Shown one piece after another: positions 1 through 9,058 of a DNA stretch of 64,000 nucleotides (positions are counted from its first letter, which is position 1; every line of letters starts with the position of its first letter). The notes under the pieces are model-generated. The model did not search any database and was not told the DNA's origin. It saw only the letters and a list, made by a program, of their open reading frames with translations. Origin of the DNA: Melioribacter roseus (GTDB lineage: Bacteria > Bacteroidota > Ignavibacteria > Ignavibacteriales > Melioribacteraceae); assembly GCA_020724265.1 (NCBI GenBank), contig DYHH01000008.1:96546-160545 (forward strand), in the 5' to 3' direction. Both the position numbers and the translations under genes were made by a program.

Positions 1-1106
1 ATAACAATCGGTAAACCGCCGTGTAAAGCGTTCACATTTACTTTAACACTTTTCGGTGCAATTTGTTTAAAATACTTTGTAAATAATTTTGCAATCGTTT
101 TAGGATCTTGATTCGGAACGAGTCTCATACTGATCTTTGCATAAGCTTTTGAAGGAAGAACAGTTTTTGCACCTTCTTCGATATAACCGCCCCAAATCCC
201 GTTACAATCCAAAGTTGGTCTACCCGATAATCTTTCCAATGTACTAAATCCTTTTTCGCCTGCCAATTCTTTTACACCGAGTTCCTTTGCAAACTTTGCA
301 TCGGAGAATTTTAATTTTTTGTAATTAGCTCTTTCTTGCGGCGTTAATTTTTGAACATCTTTATAAAAATCGGTTATAGTAATCTTACCGTTTTTATCAG
401 TTAATTTTGAAATCATATCTGCGAGAACGTTGATAGGATTTGCAACTGCTCCTCCGAAAGAACCCGAGTGAAGATCACGGTTAGGACCAATCACTTCAAC
501 TTCCATGAAACATAAACCTCGTAAACCATAATTTATGGTCGGAACTCCCGGTTGATATATAGATGTATCGGAAATCATAACTGCGTCGCAACTTAAGAGC
601 GACTGATTCCTTTTCAAAAATTTAGAAAGATTAGGGCTGCCGATTTCTTCTTCACCTTCAATAAGATATTTAATATTAACAGGTAAATTTGTGTTTGTTT
701 TCTTAAAAGCTTCTACACTTTTTATATGAACAAAATTCTGTCCTTTGTTATCATTTGCACCGCGCGCCCAAATTTTACCATTTTTAATTACCGGTTCGAA
801 CGGGGGACTCTTCCAAAGATTCAGAGGATCAACCGGCTGTACGTCATAATGACCATAGATTAATACTGTGGGTAATTTTTTATCATGTATCAACTCACCA
901 AAAACAAGAGGATGACCGGCAGTAGGAATAATTTTTACTTTCTTCATACCGGCAGATTTAAGTTGAGAAGCAACGTAATCGGCACATTTTTTCATGTCTT
1001 TTTTATGTTTAACCGAAGTACTAACACTTGGAATTCTTAAATAATCTTTAAGTTGCTCAAGATAATTATCTGAATTGGATTTAATATAATTAATAACTTT
1101 TTCCAC
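1..1106 (-). CDS. M20 family dipeptidase (partial, C-terminus beyond window)
   Basis: Zinc-dependent M20/M28-type exopeptidase that cleaves dipeptides or short peptides in the cytoplasm. I translated it from the minus strand. It starts at a GTG (1104-1106) with an AAGGAG Shine-Dalgarno five bases upstream and runs off the left edge after about 368 residues. Metal and catalytic motifs are visible: GHYDVQP with H86 and D88, ARGANDNKG with the bridging D119, and EGEEEIGS at about 150-157 with the catalytic and metal glutamates. Further on come DLHSGSFGG in the lid domain and GRPTLDCNGIWGGY. The family is usually about 450 residues, so roughly 80-90 residues are missing. It is divergent from the permease gene at 1304. 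Substrate is not known; carnosinase-like dipeptidase is the usual label. Confidence 0.9.
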   Translation of the reverse strand, partial: MEKVINYIKSNSDNYLEQLKDYLRIPSVSTSVKHKKDMKKCADYVASQLKSAGMKKVKIIPTAGHPLVFGELIHDKKLPTVLIYGHYDVQPVDPLNLWKSPPFEPVIKNGKIWARGANDNKGQNFVHIKSVEAFKKTNTNLPVNIKYLIEGEEEIGSPNLSKFLKRNQSLLSCDAVMISDTSIYQPGVPTINYGLRGLCFMEVEVIGPNRDLHSGSFGGAVANPINVLADMISKLTDKNGKITITDFYKDVQKLTPQERANYKKLKFSDAKFAKELGVKELAGEKGFSTLERLSGRPTLDCNGIWGGYIEEGAKTVLPSKAYAKISMRLVPNQDPKTIAKLFTKYFKQIAPKSVKVNVNALHGGLPIV

Positions 1107-1303
1107 GATTTCTCCTTATCAACTCTTCAATAAATGATTATATTTTGCCCTTTCAACCGAGGGATTTTATACTACTAAAAAATCTTGAAATTGTTTTCTA
1201 ATTTACATTTATAATGCTATCCTTTCAAGGTAACTTTGCATATAATAAAAATTTATTAAGAATGCTTAATGTTTTGTAAATTTGTTCGTATGGTAAATAG
1301 AAG

Positions 1304-2680
1304 ATGTTAATTGATAAATACATATTGAAAAATCATGCTTTGCCGTTTTTATTCTCAAGTTTTGTCTTGATGGCTGTATTGCTTTTACAATTCCTGATGA
1401 AATTTGCGGACAGGTTAGTTGGTAAAGGTTTGGATATAATAATTATTATAAAGCTAATTGCATTTAATTTAGCTTGGATGGTAGTATTAGTTGTGCCGAT
1501 GGCTGTTTTAATAGCAACCTTAATGGCGTTCGGTAATTTAGCTCAGAATAATGAAGTCGCTGTCCTTAAAGCATCCGGTGTTAGTCTTTATAGAATGATG
1601 CTTGCACCCATGATAGCAACAATATTAGTGGGAGTGTTGCTAATTCAATTTAATAACTATGTATACCCGGAAGCAAATCATGCAGCTAAAATATTAATGC
1701 AGGATATTTCCAGGAAAAAGCCCACCCTTTCGTTAGTACCGGGAGTATTTTCACATGAAGTTCCAAATTATTCGATACTTGCAAGAGAAATAGAACGCGA
1801 ATCAAATAAATTAAAAAACCTTACCATCTATGATAGGTCTACCCCAACCAAAACCAATATTGTTACTGCAAAAGAGGGTGTAATTTATTTTTCAAAAGAT
1901 CAGAAGAAATTAATTCTTGATCTTAAAGATGGTGAGATACACGAATCACAAATTGCAAATCGTGCCGAGTACAGAATTTTAAAATTTGAAAAACATAAAA
2001 TTTCTTTGCCGGGAGATGATTTCACATTTCAGCAAACAGGTCCCGGTGCACCCAGAGGAGATCGTGAACTTGGTGCACAGGCATTACTTGCCCTTGCCGA
2101 TAGTGCCAGTGCATTTAGAAAAGAATACTTACTGGATTATTCACAGAAAATTCACGACACTTTTGTATCCGATAGCATAGCTCTCAAACAATTCTACGAT
2201 GCTCGAATTTTAAAACCATCCGTAAACTTAGCAAAAGTAGAAAACGTAATCAGAAATTCTGAAAACAATATTAAAGCAAGTGTTTACAGAATTGAAGCCA
2301 ACCTGAAAAGTATTAATCGATTTTGGGTAGAGATTCACAAAAAATATTCTCTTCCCTTTGCTTGTATTGTTTTCCTATTAATCGGAGCTCCGTTTGGTAC
2401 GATGGTTCGTAAAGGCGGCTTTGGAATGGCTGCGGGTGTTTCTCTTTTCTTTTTTCTTATTTATTGGGCATTTTTAATTGGCGGAGAAAAATTAGCCGAT
2501 AGAGGTTTCTTTTCACCGTTTTGGGGAATGTGGAGCGGTAATATTGTCTTTGGAATTTTTGGAATTTACTTAACAATTAAAGCCGCAAAAGAAAGAGTAA
2601 CTCTTAATTTCGAATTCTTTAATAAATTTCTTCCTAAACAAATGCGTTCTATTAAAACAGGCGATGATCAGAAAAATTGA
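1304..2680 (+). CDS. LptF/LptG family permease (YjgP/YjgQ), first copy
   Basis: Inner-membrane subunit of the Lpt ABC exporter that extracts lipopolysaccharide and passes it to the periplasmic bridge. The sequence has a first membrane segment at about 12-35, more at about 45-75 and 100-120, a periplasmic beta-jellyroll region, and three C-terminal membrane segments after about 340, with the family signature LPFACIVFLLIGAPFG. At 458 residues it is about 100 longer than most LptF/G. The extra length is a predicted helical, charged stretch at about 240-330 before the last membrane block. The upstream Shine-Dalgarno is weak. The next gene overlaps it by 17 bases and encodes the partner permease. 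Which of the two is LptF and which LptG cannot be settled by eye. Confidence 0.9.
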   Translation: MLIDKYILKNHALPFLFSSFVLMAVLLLQFLMKFADRLVGKGLDIIIIIKLIAFNLAWMVVLVVPMAVLIATLMAFGNLAQNNEVAVLKASGVSLYRMMLAPMIATILVGVLLIQFNNYVYPEANHAAKILMQDISRKKPTLSLVPGVFSHEVPNYSILAREIERESNKLKNLTIYDRSTPTKTNIVTAKEGVIYFSKDQKKLILDLKDGEIHESQIANRAEYRILKFEKHKISLPGDDFTFQQTGPGAPRGDRELGAQALLALADSASAFRKEYLLDYSQKIHDTFVSDSIALKQFYDARILKPSVNLAKVENVIRNSENNIKASVYRIEANLKSINRFWVEIHKKYSLPFACIVFLLIGAPFGTMVRKGGFGMAAGVSLFFFLIYWAFLIGGEKLADRGFFSPFWGMWSGNIVFGIFGIYLTIKAAKERVTLNFEFFNKFLPKQMRSIKTGDDQKN

Positions 2681-3749
2681 TATATATATAGTAAAACAAT
2701 TCTTGCAGACTATTCTTTTCGGACTGTTAGCTTTCCTAATTATTTTCTTAATAATCGATATGATGGAAAACCTTGATGATTTTATCGATCAAAATGTAGC
2801 CGGTGTTTTAGTCGTACAGTATTATATTGTGTTTATTCCCGAAATCCTGAGATTGATGCTGCCAATTGCAGTATTATTATCTGCACTATTTACTGTAGGT
2901 AAAATGGAAACCGCTAATGAGTTAACTGCAATTAAAGCAAGCGGAGTAAGTATATACAGATTTATGATACCTTTTATTATTACTGCACTTGGTATCAGCT
3001 TATTATCTATTTACTTTGGCGGATATATAGTGCCAATGGCAAATAAGCACAAAGTTTTTATTGAACAGAAACACATGAAGAAAGATTTGATCACTGTCGG
3101 GAATAATATATTTTTTTCCGACAGCGAAGAAAGAATAGTTACAATTTCTTTTTACGATGTTACAATTAATGAAGCGAACAGAATAAGTATTCAGGAATTC
3201 AGTGATACTAATCTAACAAAGATGATTGAAAGATTTGATGCAAATAAAATGAGATATGATTCGACTAATTCTGCATGGATATTATTAAACGGAATACACA
3301 GGCAATTTCAAGATTCAACAGAGAGTGCCGAATACTTCGAAGCAAAATCATTGAATTATCTGAATTTTCATCCGAAAGATGTTATTATGAAACAACGCAA
3401 AGCACAGGAAATGACGTTGGATGAACTAGATGAATTTGCTCAAAATTTACTTAGAGCCGGGAACGACCCTACAAGAACATTAATTGAATATCATTCCAGG
3501 ATTGCTTTTGCATTTACAAGTTTTGTTGTTGTTCTTTTCGGTCTTCCGTTTTCGGTCAATAAAAGAAGAGGCGGAGTAGCTATTCAATTCGGAGTCAGTA
3601 TTTTAATAACTTTTGTCTATTTAGTTTTATTGAAAATGATAGAAGCTTTTGGCAAGAATGGTGTTTTAGATCCCGTTTTAACAGCATGGTTTGCCAATAT
3701 TCTCTTTTTTGTTGCAGCTATATATTATATTCTAAAAGCCAACAAGTAA
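2664..3749 (+). CDS. LptF/LptG family permease (YjgP/YjgQ), second copy
   Basis: Second half of the LptFG heterodimer for lipopolysaccharide transport. At 361 residues it has the normal family length. Membrane segments are visible at about 14-33, 49-75, 98-120 and three near the C-terminus (about 280-355), with the periplasmic domain between. The motif TSFVVVLFGLPFSVNKRRGG matches the loop of the upstream gene. The start ATG lies inside the end of the first permease gene (17-base overlap), which implies translational coupling and 1:1 subunit supply. Its stop codon directly abuts the stop of the convergent cyclase gene, so the two transcripts must overlap or end within each other. Confidence 0.9.
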   Translation: MIRKIDIYIVKQFLQTILFGLLAFLIIFLIIDMMENLDDFIDQNVAGVLVVQYYIVFIPEILRLMLPIAVLLSALFTVGKMETANELTAIKASGVSIYRFMIPFIITALGISLLSIYFGGYIVPMANKHKVFIEQKHMKKDLITVGNNIFFSDSEERIVTISFYDVTINEANRISIQEFSDTNLTKMIERFDANKMRYDSTNSAWILLNGIHRQFQDSTESAEYFEAKSLNYLNFHPKDVIMKQRKAQEMTLDELDEFAQNLLRAGNDPTRTLIEYHSRIAFAFTSFVVVLFGLPFSVNKRRGGVAIQFGVSILITFVYLVLLKMIEAFGKNGVLDPVLTAWFANILFFVAAIYYILKANK

Positions 3750-5951
3750 TTACTTTTCGGTTATATTATAAATTCCATCCCAATCAGCCGGCACATTTTT
3801 AATAAGTTCATTACATCTCTTCAGATATAACTCAGATACTGCGTCATTATTTAGCTTAAATTGAGATTCAAAATAAAGAATAGCTTTTTCGAAATTCCCT
3901 TTTTGATACTCGAGTAAACCTTGATCAAAATTTTCAAAATCCCAGTCAATATTTGATTGAACATCGGAAAGAAGTTCGTATACATCGGTCGCTTTCGATT
4001 TCCCTTTTACTCTTATTGTATCAAGTTTTCTTGTTACAAAATAATCTTTGATAATTTTATAGGTTACCTCACTTAAAATAATTGATGTGCCGTAAATTTT
4101 ATTTACACCTTCTAACCGGGATGCTAAATTAACATTGTCACCCATTACAGTATAATCGAATCTTTTCTGCCCGCCGATATTCCCTACAACAACTTCACCC
4201 GTATTAATCCCAATTCTCATTTTAGTCGATGCTTCACCTTGATTCCACCTTTTGTTAAGCAACTCAAGTCTTTCTTTCATATCAAGTGCGGATCTACAGG
4301 CAAGGATTGCATGATCTTCAAATTCTACCGGTGCACCCCAAAATGCCATTACAGAATCGCCAAGATATTTATCTAAAGTTCCGTTAAATGTTAGTACCGA
4401 TTCAGTCATTTCATCTAAAAATTCATTAATAAATGAAACTACTTCTTCTGCGGTTTTCCCTTCAGAAAATGAAGTAAAGCCCGCTATATCCGAAAATAAA
4501 ACCGTTAAATTTTTCTTCTCTCCGCCCAACCTCAACTTATCCGGGTTAGCGATCAATTCGTTTACCAAATTACCAGATACATATTGGCTGAACATATTTT
4601 TCATCATTGTGCTCTGCTGTCTTTCTACAAAGAATTCATATACCGTGCTTCCGACATATCCGAATATTATTGCGAGCATTGGATCAATAACTGGAAGAAT
4701 CAAGTTATCAGATTCAAAAAAATGTACTGATAATCTGAAGATGATAAAAAGCGTTAATAGAATTGAAATTACTATAGTTAATTCAATCAAAAATGCTTTT
4801 TTGGATTTAATCCTTTTTATAAAAGATGTTATAAAAAACAACACAAGAGTCAAGACAATAACGATAATAATTTCATGACTTCTTGATAAGGAATAAAGAA
4901 AATTTTGCTCTAAGAAATTTTGAATTGCATTAGCATGATATTCAACACCGTAAAGCAGATTATCGCCTTTGCGTTGACCCGGCGAAAATGAGACGGGTAT
5001 AATATCTTTATCTTCCGGCATAGTAGAGCCGATCAATACTATTTTATCTTTGAATAAGCCGGAATATTTCAAACCGTAATCCGGGTTATCCCAGGTATTA
5101 ATTTCTGTTTCAAAATCAATCTCATCAACGGTTAAAAATTCCGAATCATCGAGCACATCAATAAACTTAACACGCGGAAATTTTCCGTCTGCTCCGTAAT
5201 AATTGACTAAAACCGTTGACTCTTCATATTCGGGAAGAAAAGTATTGTTATATAAAAAATGACCGTCTGATTTTACTGCTGTGTAGAAAGATTCATTCCC
5301 AAAATATTTATTAAGAACCGCGTAGGCAAAGGAGGGTATCTTTTTATTTTTTACTGCCGAATAAATATACGGAACATATCTTCGATAAACCCCGTCATTG
5401 TCCGAAACCGCTTGTACAATTCCGATAGAACTGTCAACACCGAAAAATATATTTGAAAAATTATCTTCGATACTTCTAATAATAGATCTATCACCTCTTC
5501 CTTCGAAAGCTGCTTCTGCATCAATATCAATTTTGCCGGCAACTACAACATTACGGTATTTTGAAATTGCTTCCTTTAGTTCACGGTCATTCTCTTCGGA
5601 AAATTTATCGGGGTTCGACATTATTAAATCAATTCCGATTGCCTTTACACCTGCTTTATTTAGATTTTCAATTATCTTCGCGAAGTATTTTCTAGGCCAA
5701 GGCCATGAATTATAAGGAGATGGAATTTGATCGTATGCCTCTTGCGTTATTTCGAGAATTATTACTTTTGCCGAATCTTTAAAATCGATTTCACCTCTTT
5801 CTTCAAATCTAAAATCGATTAATTTGTGTTCTAACTCCTTTAGAGGAGCAATAGGAATTACAAAATCTTGCGTAATAACTAATGCAAAAAAAGTTGTGAT
5901 AAGAGCTGCCCATAATCTATTACGGGCAGCTTTTAATTGGATAGGTTTCAT
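3750..5951 (-). CDS. CHASE2-domain adenylate cyclase
   Basis: Membrane-bound class III nucleotidyl cyclase, probably making cAMP in response to an extracytoplasmic signal. Order: an N-terminal membrane anchor (about 12-30), a periplasmic CHASE2 sensor domain (about 40-345), three membrane segments (about 366-388, 395-416, 427-448), then a cyclase domain (about 483-650). Metal aspartates are D488 in FSDIAGF and D532 in LDKYLGD. K528 is the base-selecting lysine and T601 occupies the other specificity position, the K/T pair typical of bacterial adenylate rather than guanylate cyclases. N608 and R612 are the transition-state pair, so it should be active. A TPR-like tail follows (about 670-733). 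It is the last gene of the operon from 10093, with four bases between it and the outer-membrane protein gene. Confidence 0.92.
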   Translation of the reverse strand: MKPIQLKAARNRLWAALITTFFALVITQDFVIPIAPLKELEHKLIDFRFEERGEIDFKDSAKVIILEITQEAYDQIPSPYNSWPWPRKYFAKIIENLNKAGVKAIGIDLIMSNPDKFSEENDRELKEAISKYRNVVVAGKIDIDAEAAFEGRGDRSIIRSIEDNFSNIFFGVDSSIGIVQAVSDNDGVYRRYVPYIYSAVKNKKIPSFAYAVLNKYFGNESFYTAVKSDGHFLYNNTFLPEYEESTVLVNYYGADGKFPRVKFIDVLDDSEFLTVDEIDFETEINTWDNPDYGLKYSGLFKDKIVLIGSTMPEDKDIIPVSFSPGQRKGDNLLYGVEYHANAIQNFLEQNFLYSLSRSHEIIIVIVLTLVLFFITSFIKRIKSKKAFLIELTIVISILLTLFIIFRLSVHFFESDNLILPVIDPMLAIIFGYVGSTVYEFFVERQQSTMMKNMFSQYVSGNLVNELIANPDKLRLGGEKKNLTVLFSDIAGFTSFSEGKTAEEVVSFINEFLDEMTESVLTFNGTLDKYLGDSVMAFWGAPVEFEDHAILACRSALDMKERLELLNKRWNQGEASTKMRIGINTGEVVVGNIGGQKRFDYTVMGDNVNLASRLEGVNKIYGTSIILSEVTYKIIKDYFVTRKLDTIRVKGKSKATDVYELLSDVQSNIDWDFENFDQGLLEYQKGNFEKAILYFESQFKLNNDAVSELYLKRCNELIKNVPADWDGIYNITEK

Positions 5952-5955
5952 TTTA

Positions 5956-8352
5956 TTACAAACTATAACGTGTAATTAAACCAATTATCGAGTTTGTACT
6001 AACATCGGGAATTCTATATAATCTAAGCTGAAGTGATAATGAAAAATTATCAATAACTTTGTAGTTAGCAACTAAATCAAGAGCCTGCCTTTCGAAGTCA
6101 CCGAAACTAGGACTAACTGTTGCGGTTAGATCAAGTTTATTTTCAAGCAACAATAAACCAACACCAAAGTATACGGTAGAATATTCGTAAGGAAGTGCAG
6201 CGGATTCGCTTGTATAATAAGTTACACCGGAATGAGTTGTAAAATAATTATTCCATTCACTTCTTAAATTAAAAGAGAATGAGAAGTTACTTGTATTATT
6301 CTGTCTAAGTGAATTATCATCCCGCTTTGAAGTTGATAAATACAAATTAGCTTTATGCGGAATTTCCCATATAAAATTGTGAGAGATTTGGGCATAAAAT
6401 TTATTTGTTCCATCATCAATTGCGGAAAAAAGATAAGTTGAATCCGTTATGCTCAAGTCATTTGAATTATCATACCTTGCAAAGCCTAAAGTAAAATTCG
6501 GTATACCTTCTCCTGGATAGATGGATATTGAAGAATTAATTGTTTGGAAAGTAGTCGTAGCATTTTTTGTTTCTTGTAAATTATCCTGTAATCTTTCATA
6601 GCCAAGAGATAGAAATACTTTGTTATTAAGCATTCGTATCCTATCAACAATGTTAAACCCGGCAACATCCGTTCTTAGAAAAGATTGACCGAAAGAAGTG
6701 TAATCATTACCCCTGTATATGTATTTAGCGCGTATATTATTGTTGAAATAATTTAGTCCCAATGAAGCTTCAGCTGCAAGCGAAGAGAGTTCTTCCGGAT
6801 TCCAAGGACCGAAAAATTGGTTAATATCCATAAACTTTCCGAAGATTGACTTAAAGTTTTTCACAATATCAGGATCGATGTCAATTGGACCGTTACCTCC
6901 AAATACCGTATCGATTTGCGCATCGGAAAGTGTACCGGTAGAGATGTCCGAATTTTGGAAACTCATTGCAGCTTCACCTTTTATCTCGATTCTGCTATTA
7001 TCAAATCTTAATCGTAAGTCAGTTCCAAGAACAAGATTTTCTTTCGGTTTCTTACCGAATTCGATTGAGCTTTTATCATCACCGCTTTTCAAAAGAGTTA
7101 GACCGAATTGGAAAGTTTCTCCGGCGTTAAAAGAAGGACGAATTGCCAGAAGATTTCGCGAGTATTCACCTAACGCAACTCTACCAAAGGGCTGCCCGTA
7201 TTTCGATTGATCAATTTCGATTACATCACTTTGTAATAAAGCGCTAGTACTATCAACTGGATATGTCTGTAAAAGAGATCCTTCAATTTCTCTTGTGATT
7301 TCACCGTAGCTAGCTTGCAAGCTGAAAAACCCGAGATAAATACCGGCGTCAAACCCGCGAACTCTTTTTCCACTTAAGATCAATTCAGGGTAAGTCGGAT
7401 AACTATCACCGAATGAAAGGTCAAACCAATCTGTACTAATTTTTGCGGAATATCGATTTTGCGGCTGCCTATAATTTTTTTCTTCCGATGTTGCATAAAT
7501 TTTCGCATCAACTTTCAGGTCATTATAATTACCTTTAAATCTTGCATCAATGTTATTATACCATGTACTTTCATCATTAAAATTTTCGTTTCGAGTTTCT
7601 CCTTTTAGATCAATATTATAATTAAACTGATCTTCCATTGCTAAAAGATAACTACTGCTGACTAAAGTATAACTTCGAGTTTTTGTATTCTTAAGATTTC
7701 CGAGAGAATCATAAATCTCTATTTTTATTAATTGTTCTCTCATAGATATTTTTTCAGGATAATTAAACCCGCTGAATATTATTAAGTCTTCGGCAAATAG
7801 AGCATATTCAGTTATGTCTTCAAAACCTAAAAACAACTTTGTACTTTTGATGTGGATATCATCTTTTGCATTAATAAACGACAGAGTAATAAGTAACTCA
7901 TCTTGAGCAACTTTCTCCCCGGGAGATGGCGTTAATATTAAAACACCATCGTCAAATTCAGTTCGTTCACTAATACTAATTCTTTCGGGAGGGGTCTGAT
8001 CCGGGCTACCGAACGGATAAGTTCGTAATTCACCGTCAAGCATCGAAATTAATAAATAATATTCAATGGAAGGGGGTACAGCAAATTCAGCGGGAATTAC
8101 ACCAAAAGCTGCCGAACTTCTAATTTCCATTTCTCTTCTTGTAAATTCCGTTTCACCGAAAGTTTTAAAAGCAATAAAAACTGAATTGATTTCGGAAGCA
8201 TTGAACAAATCAGCCCTAATTTCTATAGGTTGATTTGAAATTGCCTGTTTAATCTCAATTCTAGAGATAACGTCACTCGGTTGAGCAAACGTAATTAATG
8301 CAAAAGTTATGAATAAACTAAAATACCAAGGAAATGACCGCTCCTTAATCAT
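5956..8352 (-). CDS. Large outer-membrane beta-barrel protein, unknown function
   Basis: I do not recognise a named family. The 798-residue protein begins with a signal peptide (to about residue 24, ending near FAQPS). Two Ig-like or Fn3-like segments fill about 25-240. The second has the phrase LTPSPGEKV, often seen in surface proteins. After that come alternating hydrophobic/polar beta strands up to the C-terminal IIGLITRYSL, as expected for an outer-membrane barrel. The start has a GAGG Shine-Dalgarno upstream. It lies between the FecR-domain gene and the CHASE2 cyclase in one operon, so it may be the outer-membrane part of the same sensing pathway. That role is inferred from position only. 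Confidence 0.75.
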   Translation of the reverse strand: MIKERSFPWYFSLFITFALITFAQPSDVISRIEIKQAISNQPIEIRADLFNASEINSVFIAFKTFGETEFTRREMEIRSSAAFGVIPAEFAVPPSIEYYLLISMLDGELRTYPFGSPDQTPPERISISERTEFDDGVLILTPSPGEKVAQDELLITLSFINAKDDIHIKSTKLFLGFEDITEYALFAEDLIIFSGFNYPEKISMREQLIKIEIYDSLGNLKNTKTRSYTLVSSSYLLAMEDQFNYNIDLKGETRNENFNDESTWYNNIDARFKGNYNDLKVDAKIYATSEEKNYRQPQNRYSAKISTDWFDLSFGDSYPTYPELILSGKRVRGFDAGIYLGFFSLQASYGEITREIEGSLLQTYPVDSTSALLQSDVIEIDQSKYGQPFGRVALGEYSRNLLAIRPSFNAGETFQFGLTLLKSGDDKSSIEFGKKPKENLVLGTDLRLRFDNSRIEIKGEAAMSFQNSDISTGTLSDAQIDTVFGGNGPIDIDPDIVKNFKSIFGKFMDINQFFGPWNPEELSSLAAEASLGLNYFNNNIRAKYIYRGNDYTSFGQSFLRTDVAGFNIVDRIRMLNNKVFLSLGYERLQDNLQETKNATTTFQTINSSISIYPGEGIPNFTLGFARYDNSNDLSITDSTYLFSAIDDGTNKFYAQISHNFIWEIPHKANLYLSTSKRDDNSLRQNNTSNFSFSFNLRSEWNNYFTTHSGVTYYTSESAALPYEYSTVYFGVGLLLLENKLDLTATVSPSFGDFERQALDLVANYKVIDNFSLSLQLRLYRIPDVSTNSIIGLITRYSL

Positions 8353-8378
8353 TGCAGCCTCATATTAATTGTAAATTT

Positions 8379-9050
8379 TTAGTCTAAGTATTCCAGAAGA
8401 AATTCTTCGCCATTGTTTAATTTAATTCTGATTTTCTTTACGGTTTCTTTTTCCATAGCTTGAAATTGATTTTCATACTCACTACCGGCATCTTCAATTA
8501 CTAATTCACCTGAAAGATCAATTTTTGCAAACTTACCTGCACCAACAGAACCTGAAGCTTTTGTACCTATAAGACTTTCAATATCAACTATTCCTTCCTT
8601 AACAAAAATCAGCATTGATCCATCTAAAGGAACTTCAAAAAAACCTTTTGTCCCACGTATCGAAGCTACACCCGTTGGTGTAGTAAACTTAAACTCGTCA
8701 TCGCCTTGATCGGTAATTTCAAATCCTACTCTTCCTCTCTCAATAAAAGTGTTTTTGTTTAATTTGTTATCTTCTTTCGAACCATAAATAGTAACGATGG
8801 AATTTTCTCTTACTCTAATTAAAGAATTATCCAAAAATTTTAAAAGTGCAAGTGAACGGCTACCGGTTCTAACCTCATCGCCGTCATAAACAACAGAACC
8901 AAGTTTTGCATTCCCCCAATTTTCTGTCTCAACAGCTTTATATTCAACTGTTTGAATAATTTTTGTGAGTACCCCAACTGATGTTGGACTTAGCGCATAT
9001 AAGTTGAACACTAACAAAGCCGGTAATAATAGATACTTATTCATTTTCAT
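8379..9050 (-). CDS. FecR-domain periplasmic protein
   Basis: Secreted 223-residue protein with a signal peptide (about 1-20) and a central FecR fold (about 48-165). The characteristic motifs are GDEVRTGSRSLALLKFLDNS, RVRENS, and the later TPTGVASIRGTKGFFEV. In iron signalling FecR relays an outer-membrane signal to a sigma factor, but many FecR-domain proteins sit next to CHASE2 cyclases instead, as here. The gene is preceded by GGGAGAAAA before the ATG. This site lies just beyond the stop of the upstream gene, consistent with coupled translation. There is no sigma factor or anti-sigma gene nearby, so the partner is more likely the cyclase or the barrel protein. Confidence 0.88.
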   Translation of the reverse strand: MKMNKYLLLPALLVFNLYALSPTSVGVLTKIIQTVEYKAVETENWGNAKLGSVVYDGDEVRTGSRSLALLKFLDNSLIRVRENSIVTIYGSKEDNKLNKNTFIERGRVGFEITDQGDDEFKFTTPTGVASIRGTKGFFEVPLDGSMLIFVKEGIVDIESLIGTKASGSVGAGKFAKIDLSGELVIEDAGSEYENQFQAMEKETVKKIRIKLNNGEEFLLEYLD

Positions 9051-9058
9051 TTTTCTCC

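Noticed and set aside
1231..1238. TAACTTTG, a match to the Bacteroidetes -7 box upstream of the permease genes
   Set aside because: No matching -33 element at the right distance; chance match in AT-rich DNA is likely.
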